Source: Planctomycetaceae bacterium (lineage in GTDB: Bacteria; Planctomycetota; Planctomycetia; Pirellulales; Thermoguttaceae). Taken from it: a DNA stretch of 7,994 nt. The notes beneath the pieces were generated by a model, which was given only the letters and a program-made list of their open reading frames with translations, was not told the DNA's origin and did not search any database. Made by a program: the position numbers and the translations under genes. Positions 6,022-7,994 of the stretch are shown here, piece by piece; positions within the stretch are counted from its first letter, which is position 1, and the number at the start of each line of letters is the position of its first letter. The DNA is taken from NCBI GenBank assembly GCA_031288765.1, contig JAITQV010000062.1, positions 1 through 7,994 of the forward strand, in the 5' to 3' direction.

Positions 6022-7143
6022 ATGCCTTTTGAACAACTTTCTTCCTCTGATACCGAAAATACCGTCAATAAAGCGGTTTCCGCCTTGCGAAACGGGCAAA
6101 TTATTGTGCTTCCTACGGAAACCGTTTACGGACTTGCTGTTCGGGCGTCTGATGAGGCGGCGGTTCAACGTTTGATCCGGCTAAAAAACAGATCGGAAAA
6201 TCATCCGTTTACGTTGGCATTTTCGGAAATTGCACCGATTAATGATTTTGTGCCGGAAATGGAACCGTTGGCTCAACGTTTGGTACGGCGTTGTTTGCCG
6301 GGTCCGGTCAGTCTTGTTTTGGATATTTTGTCCCGTGAAAGTGATTTCCACCTTTTACCGGCAACCGTTCAAAACGCAGTGTCGCAAACGGTTGCCGACA
6401 AGAAAACGGTTTGTTTCCGTGTTCCGAACCATCCGCTCACATTGAACGTTTTGAATCAATTCGGCGAACCGGTTATTTTGACCAGCGCCAACCGAACCGG
6501 TCAAGGTGAAAAAACAACCGTTGCCGAAATTATTGCCGAATTGGGCGGCGGCATTGATTTGATTGTTGATGACGGAGATTGTTCCGAAACAAAGGTTTCT
6601 ACGGTTGTTAGGGTTTCGGGCGGTCATTGTTCCATTTTGCGGGAGGGCGTGCTCAAATGGGAAACGCTCAAACGGTTGACCGCACGAATGATTCTCTTTG
6701 TCTGCACAGGCAACACCTGCCGAAGTCCAATGGCGGAAAGAATTTGCGAACACCTAATCGCCCAACGTTTTGAATGTTCGCTCGACCAACTCGGAGAATA
6801 CGGAGTTGTGGTTCTTTCGGCGGGAGTTACGGTTGGTTACGCTGATTCGGCAAATCCCAACGCGGTTGAAGTTCTTCGCCAAAAAGGGCTTGACCTGACG
6901 GATCATCGTTCGCAGCAGTTGAACGAAACACATATCCGGTTTGCCGATCATATTTTCGCAATGACACGGAATCATCGGGAAACGATCCTTTCGCGTTGGC
7001 TTAGTGCGGATATGCGGTTGAATGTTCTCCGTACCGACGGCGGCGATATTGCCGATCCTTTCGGATGTTCGGAAAGTGTTTACGCAGAATGTGCACGGCA
7101 AATCGAATTGGAAATCAATAAACGGCTCGATGAAATTCTATAA
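6022..7143 (+). CDS. Sua5/YrdC threonylcarbamoyl-AMP synthase fused to a YwlE-like low-molecular-weight phosphatase
   Basis: A 373-residue two-domain cytosolic protein. Residues 1-215 are a YrdC domain: LPTETVYGL (30-38), the K-x-R pair K55/R57, PGPVSLVL (93-100), CFRVPNHP (131-138) and TSANRTG with S155/N157. This domain makes threonylcarbamoyl-AMP from threonine, bicarbonate and ATP for t6A37 of ANN-decoding tRNAs. Residues 223-373 are a complete LMW-PTP domain with the P-loop CTGNTCRS (C228 nucleophile, R234) and the general-acid motif DPFG (D345). The Thr at 232 matches Bacillus YwlE, a protein-arginine phosphatase, rather than the hydrophobic residue of tyrosine phosphatases; arginine specificity is inference. 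In Bacillus sua5 (ywlC) and ywlE are near neighbours, which makes fusion believable. The ATG at 6022 lacks a clear ribosome binding site. Met223 could be an internal start but has none either. The 3' end overlaps the pseudopilin gene. Confidence 0.93.
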   Translation: MPFEQLSSSDTENTVNKAVSALRNGQIIVLPTETVYGLAVRASDEAAVQRLIRLKNRSENHPFTLAFSEIAPINDFVPEMEPLAQRLVRRCLPGPVSLVLDILSRESDFHLLPATVQNAVSQTVADKKTVCFRVPNHPLTLNVLNQFGEPVILTSANRTGQGEKTTVAEIIAELGGGIDLIVDDGDCSETKVSTVVRVSGGHCSILREGVLKWETLKRLTARMILFVCTGNTCRSPMAERICEHLIAQRFECSLDQLGEYGVVVLSAGVTVGYADSANPNAVEVLRQKGLDLTDHRSQQLNETHIRFADHIFAMTRNHRETILSRWLSADMRLNVLRTDGGDIADPFGCSESVYAECARQIELEINKRLDEIL

Positions 7144-7588
7144 CGCTAAAAATTTGAGGAAGCGGCACGGTTATACGTTGTTGGAAATTCTGATGGCGAC
7201 CGCGATTCTTCTTCTTGGGTTGACTGCCGTACTGGGAATAATGCGTTCAATTCATCAACGGTCAGTTGCCGCCGCCGACTTGGCGGATGCCCAGCTTGCA
7301 TGTCAAACTCTTCTCAATGAACTGCTGGCGCAGCAATCACGGATTAAACCGCTTCCGGCAAAACCGATTGCGGGGTTGCCGGATTGGAATATCGCAGTAA
7401 CCGTGTATCCGGCGACAAAACCCGAATTGTGTGTTGTGCATGTTACCGCGCAAAAAATTGACCTCAATACCAAATTGCCCGCCGGAATCATGTATCAATT
7501 GCTTCGTTGGGTTCACCAAGACCGTGTTGAAATTCCCGAAAACAAGGAAATCATTGAGGGAACCGATCTTTTCGACGAACCGTTTTAA
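7130..7588 (+). CDS. Type IV pilin-like / type II secretion pseudopilin
   Basis: A 152-residue protein with a prepilin peptidase site: a short basic leader ending in KRHG (residues 11-14), cleavage before YTLLE, and Glu at +5 (residue 19) as needed for assembly. A hydrophobic helix follows (about 20-38, ILMATAILLLGLTAVLGIM), then a small soluble domain of about 110 residues that I do not recognise. Known for the family: cleaved and N-methylated by PilD, then built into a pilus or pseudopilus in the envelope. It resembles minor pseudopilins of the GspI/PilV kind, but the exact class cannot be told. The ATG at 7130 was chosen because it places a normal-length leader before the cleavage site; it overlaps the sua5 fusion gene by 14 bases, suggesting translational coupling. 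A longer in-frame extension from 7022 would give an abnormally long leader. Confidence 0.85.
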   Translation: MKFYNAKNLRKRHGYTLLEILMATAILLLGLTAVLGIMRSIHQRSVAAADLADAQLACQTLLNELLAQQSRIKPLPAKPIAGLPDWNIAVTVYPATKPELCVVHVTAQKIDLNTKLPAGIMYQLLRWVHQDRVEIPENKEIIEGTDLFDEPF

Positions 7589-7607
7589 TATCTATTCAGT
7601 GATTTGT
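7589..7607 (+). repeat. Lone copy of the MITE left end
   Basis: TATCTATTCAGTGATTTGT begins at the first base after the pseudopilin stop codon and matches 18 of 19 bases at 5747-5765, the left end of the 240-base element. No matching right end was found in the next ~400 bases, so it is either a decayed copy or a free-standing repeat. Confidence 0.6.
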
Positions 7608-7608
7608 T

Positions 7609-7647
7609 TTCAGTATTAATACTGAATTAATACTGAATTAATACTGA
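7609..7647. repeat. 18-base palindrome running into three 11-base tandem repeats
   Basis: TTCAGTATTAATACTGAA (7609-7626) is a perfect palindrome. ATTAATACTGA is repeated three times head to tail (7615-7625, 7626-7636, 7637-7647). The spacing is close to one helical turn. The AT-rich stem without a following T-run makes a standard terminator unlikely; an operator-like or slippage-derived repeat fits better. Confidence 0.7.
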
Positions 7648-7677
7648 ATCTTAACCCCGCACAGGTAGGGTGTGATG

Positions 7678-7789
7678 TGCATAAAACCGTAGATGAAGCG
7701 AAGCGCAACCTACGGAAGTTGCCAACAAAAGGTAGGCAATCGCTCGCCGAGCGATTGCGTTGGCATCAGCCAACAATGAATTTTATGCA
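7678..7789 (+). other. Possible cloverleaf-like folded element
   Basis: TGCATAAAA (7678-7686) and TTTTATGCA (7781-7789) form a 9-base closing stem. Inside it lie three separate hairpins: 7687-7715 (CCGTAG/CTACGG), 7736-7758 (10-base stem) and 7759-7774 (GTTGGC/GCCAAC), a four-way-junction layout. It does not look like a tRNA: no TTC arm or anticodon arm of the right size was seen. Whether it acts as RNA, as single-stranded DNA, or is a chance nest of repeats cannot be told. Confidence 0.4.
7732..7758 (+). repeat. REP-like element (GTAG plus hairpin), plus orientation
   Basis: GTAG (7732-7735) directly abuts a perfect 10-base stem, GCAATCGCTC with GAGCGATTGC, closed by a GCC loop (7736-7758). 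A 5' GTAG tetranucleotide at the foot of a hairpin is the known layout of REP sequences handled by RAYT (Y1 transposase-like) proteins. The hairpin length (23 bases) equals that of the copies at 5221-5247 and 7820-7846. Confidence 0.65.
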
Positions 7790-7819
7790 ATGTTTGTTGT
7801 TCTTGTTGCCTATCGGCAA

Positions 7820-7846
7820 GCGATGTTTCGGCGAAACATCGCCTAC
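7820..7846 (-). repeat. REP-like element (GTAG plus hairpin), minus orientation
   Basis: GCGATGTTTC and GAAACATCGC form a perfect 10-base stem with a GGC loop (7820-7842), followed at once by CTAC (7843-7846), which is GTAG on the minus strand. It thus mirrors the element at 7732-7758, and the two form an inverted pair like a BIME. Confidence 0.65.
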
Positions 7847-7921
7847 CTCTTGATTAACAATTGCAAGAGGCAGGCAAACATTCGGCGAAAGGCTTTCACC
7901 TATGATCATCTACCTTGAAGA

Positions 7922-7994
7922 TTACGGTTCGGCGGCTTCACGAATCTTTAAGATTTGACCGAGAAACGTTTCAAGCTTGTCAAGCGGTAACATG
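7922..7994 (-). CDS. Possible C-terminal fragment of a minus-strand gene (partial)
   Basis: On the minus strand an open frame enters from the right edge and ends at a TAA (7922-7924), giving MLPLDKLETFLGQILKIREA and three more residues. The composition is protein-like (an amphipathic helix), and a convergent gene end here would fit the hairpin-rich spacer beside it. The piece is too short to recognise, and the Met near the edge need not be the start. It could equally be a chance frame. Confidence 0.3.
   Translation of the reverse strand, partial: MLPLDKLETFLGQILKIREAAEP

Larger units (their letters stand above)
7648..7921. other. Hairpin-rich non-coding region
   Basis: No gene is supported here. 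Almost every segment from 7678 to 7875 can form a short perfect stem. This includes two long REP-type hairpins, a CCGTAG/CTACGG stem-loop (7687-7692, 7710-7715), a GTTGGC/GCCAAC hairpin (7759-7774), a TTGCC/GGCAA hairpin (7806-7819), and a 12-base stem with one mismatch (7841-7852 with 7864-7875). A degenerate fourth REP-like copy (GCAG then a TTC-GGC-GAA core) lies near 7870-7896. The position, between a plus-strand gene and a possible minus-strand gene end, fits a convergent intergenic region. Confidence 0.6.

Noticed and set aside
7022..7129. Longer N-terminal extension of the pseudopilin from an upstream in-frame ATG
   Set aside because: It would place 50 residues before the prepilin cleavage site and lie wholly within the preceding gene; the ATG at 7130 gives a normal leader.
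7678..7789. The cloverleaf-like fold as a tRNA gene
   Set aside because: It is too long, has no TTC-arm consensus, and no seven-base anticodon loop or CCA-end geometry was found.
7902..7958. Plus-strand 18-codon frame starting ATGATCATC near the right end
   Set aside because: Very short, no ribosome binding site and no recognisable features; it overlaps the more protein-like minus-strand tail.

Overview
The window looks like a piece of a bacterial chromosome, probably from a planctomycete-like organism. That guess rests on inference: a threonylcarbamoyl-AMP synthase fused to a low-molecular-weight phosphatase, followed by a pseudopilin gene, in a genome of moderate GC, and no marker gene confirms it. 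All complete genes are on the + strand. Base composition changes along the window. Hand counts of single 60-base lines give 17 G+C at 2101-2160 (restriction-modification), 41 at 4441-4500 (trpD) and 30 at 6481-6540 (sua5 fusion).

Left part (1-4016): a DNA restriction-modification locus. The first gene runs in from the left edge. It carries a PD-(D/E)XK-type nuclease signature, then an N6-adenine methyltransferase and a specificity region, so it resembles a single-chain type IIG enzyme. The second gene is a methyltransferase-only paralog without the nuclease part. The two proteins are nearly the same in the catalytic core and in the last ~165 residues but differ strongly in between, where target recognition is expected. 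A plausible reading is that they modify different sequences or the two strands of one asymmetric site.

Middle (4122-6021): trpD, a stand-alone tryptophan biosynthesis gene, ends at a hairpin plus T-run terminator that is also a REP-like element. An 841-base non-coding stretch follows. It holds a tandem array with a 21-base period (13 good copies), a candidate promoter, and a 240-base MITE-like element with inverted ends and a perfect 8-base flanking direct repeat. Removing the element would put the promoter 39 bases from the sua5 start codon, so the insertion seems to have split promoter from gene.

Right part (6022-7994): the Sua5-phosphatase fusion (tRNA t6A synthesis plus a YwlE-like, possibly arginine-specific, protein phosphatase) overlaps by 14 bases a small type IV pilin/type II secretion pseudopilin gene. 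After it comes a hairpin-rich, probably convergent intergenic region: a lone copy of the MITE end, an 18-base palindrome with an 11-base triplet repeat, and an inverted pair of GTAG-plus-hairpin REP elements. A probable C-terminal fragment of a minus-strand gene lies at the right edge.
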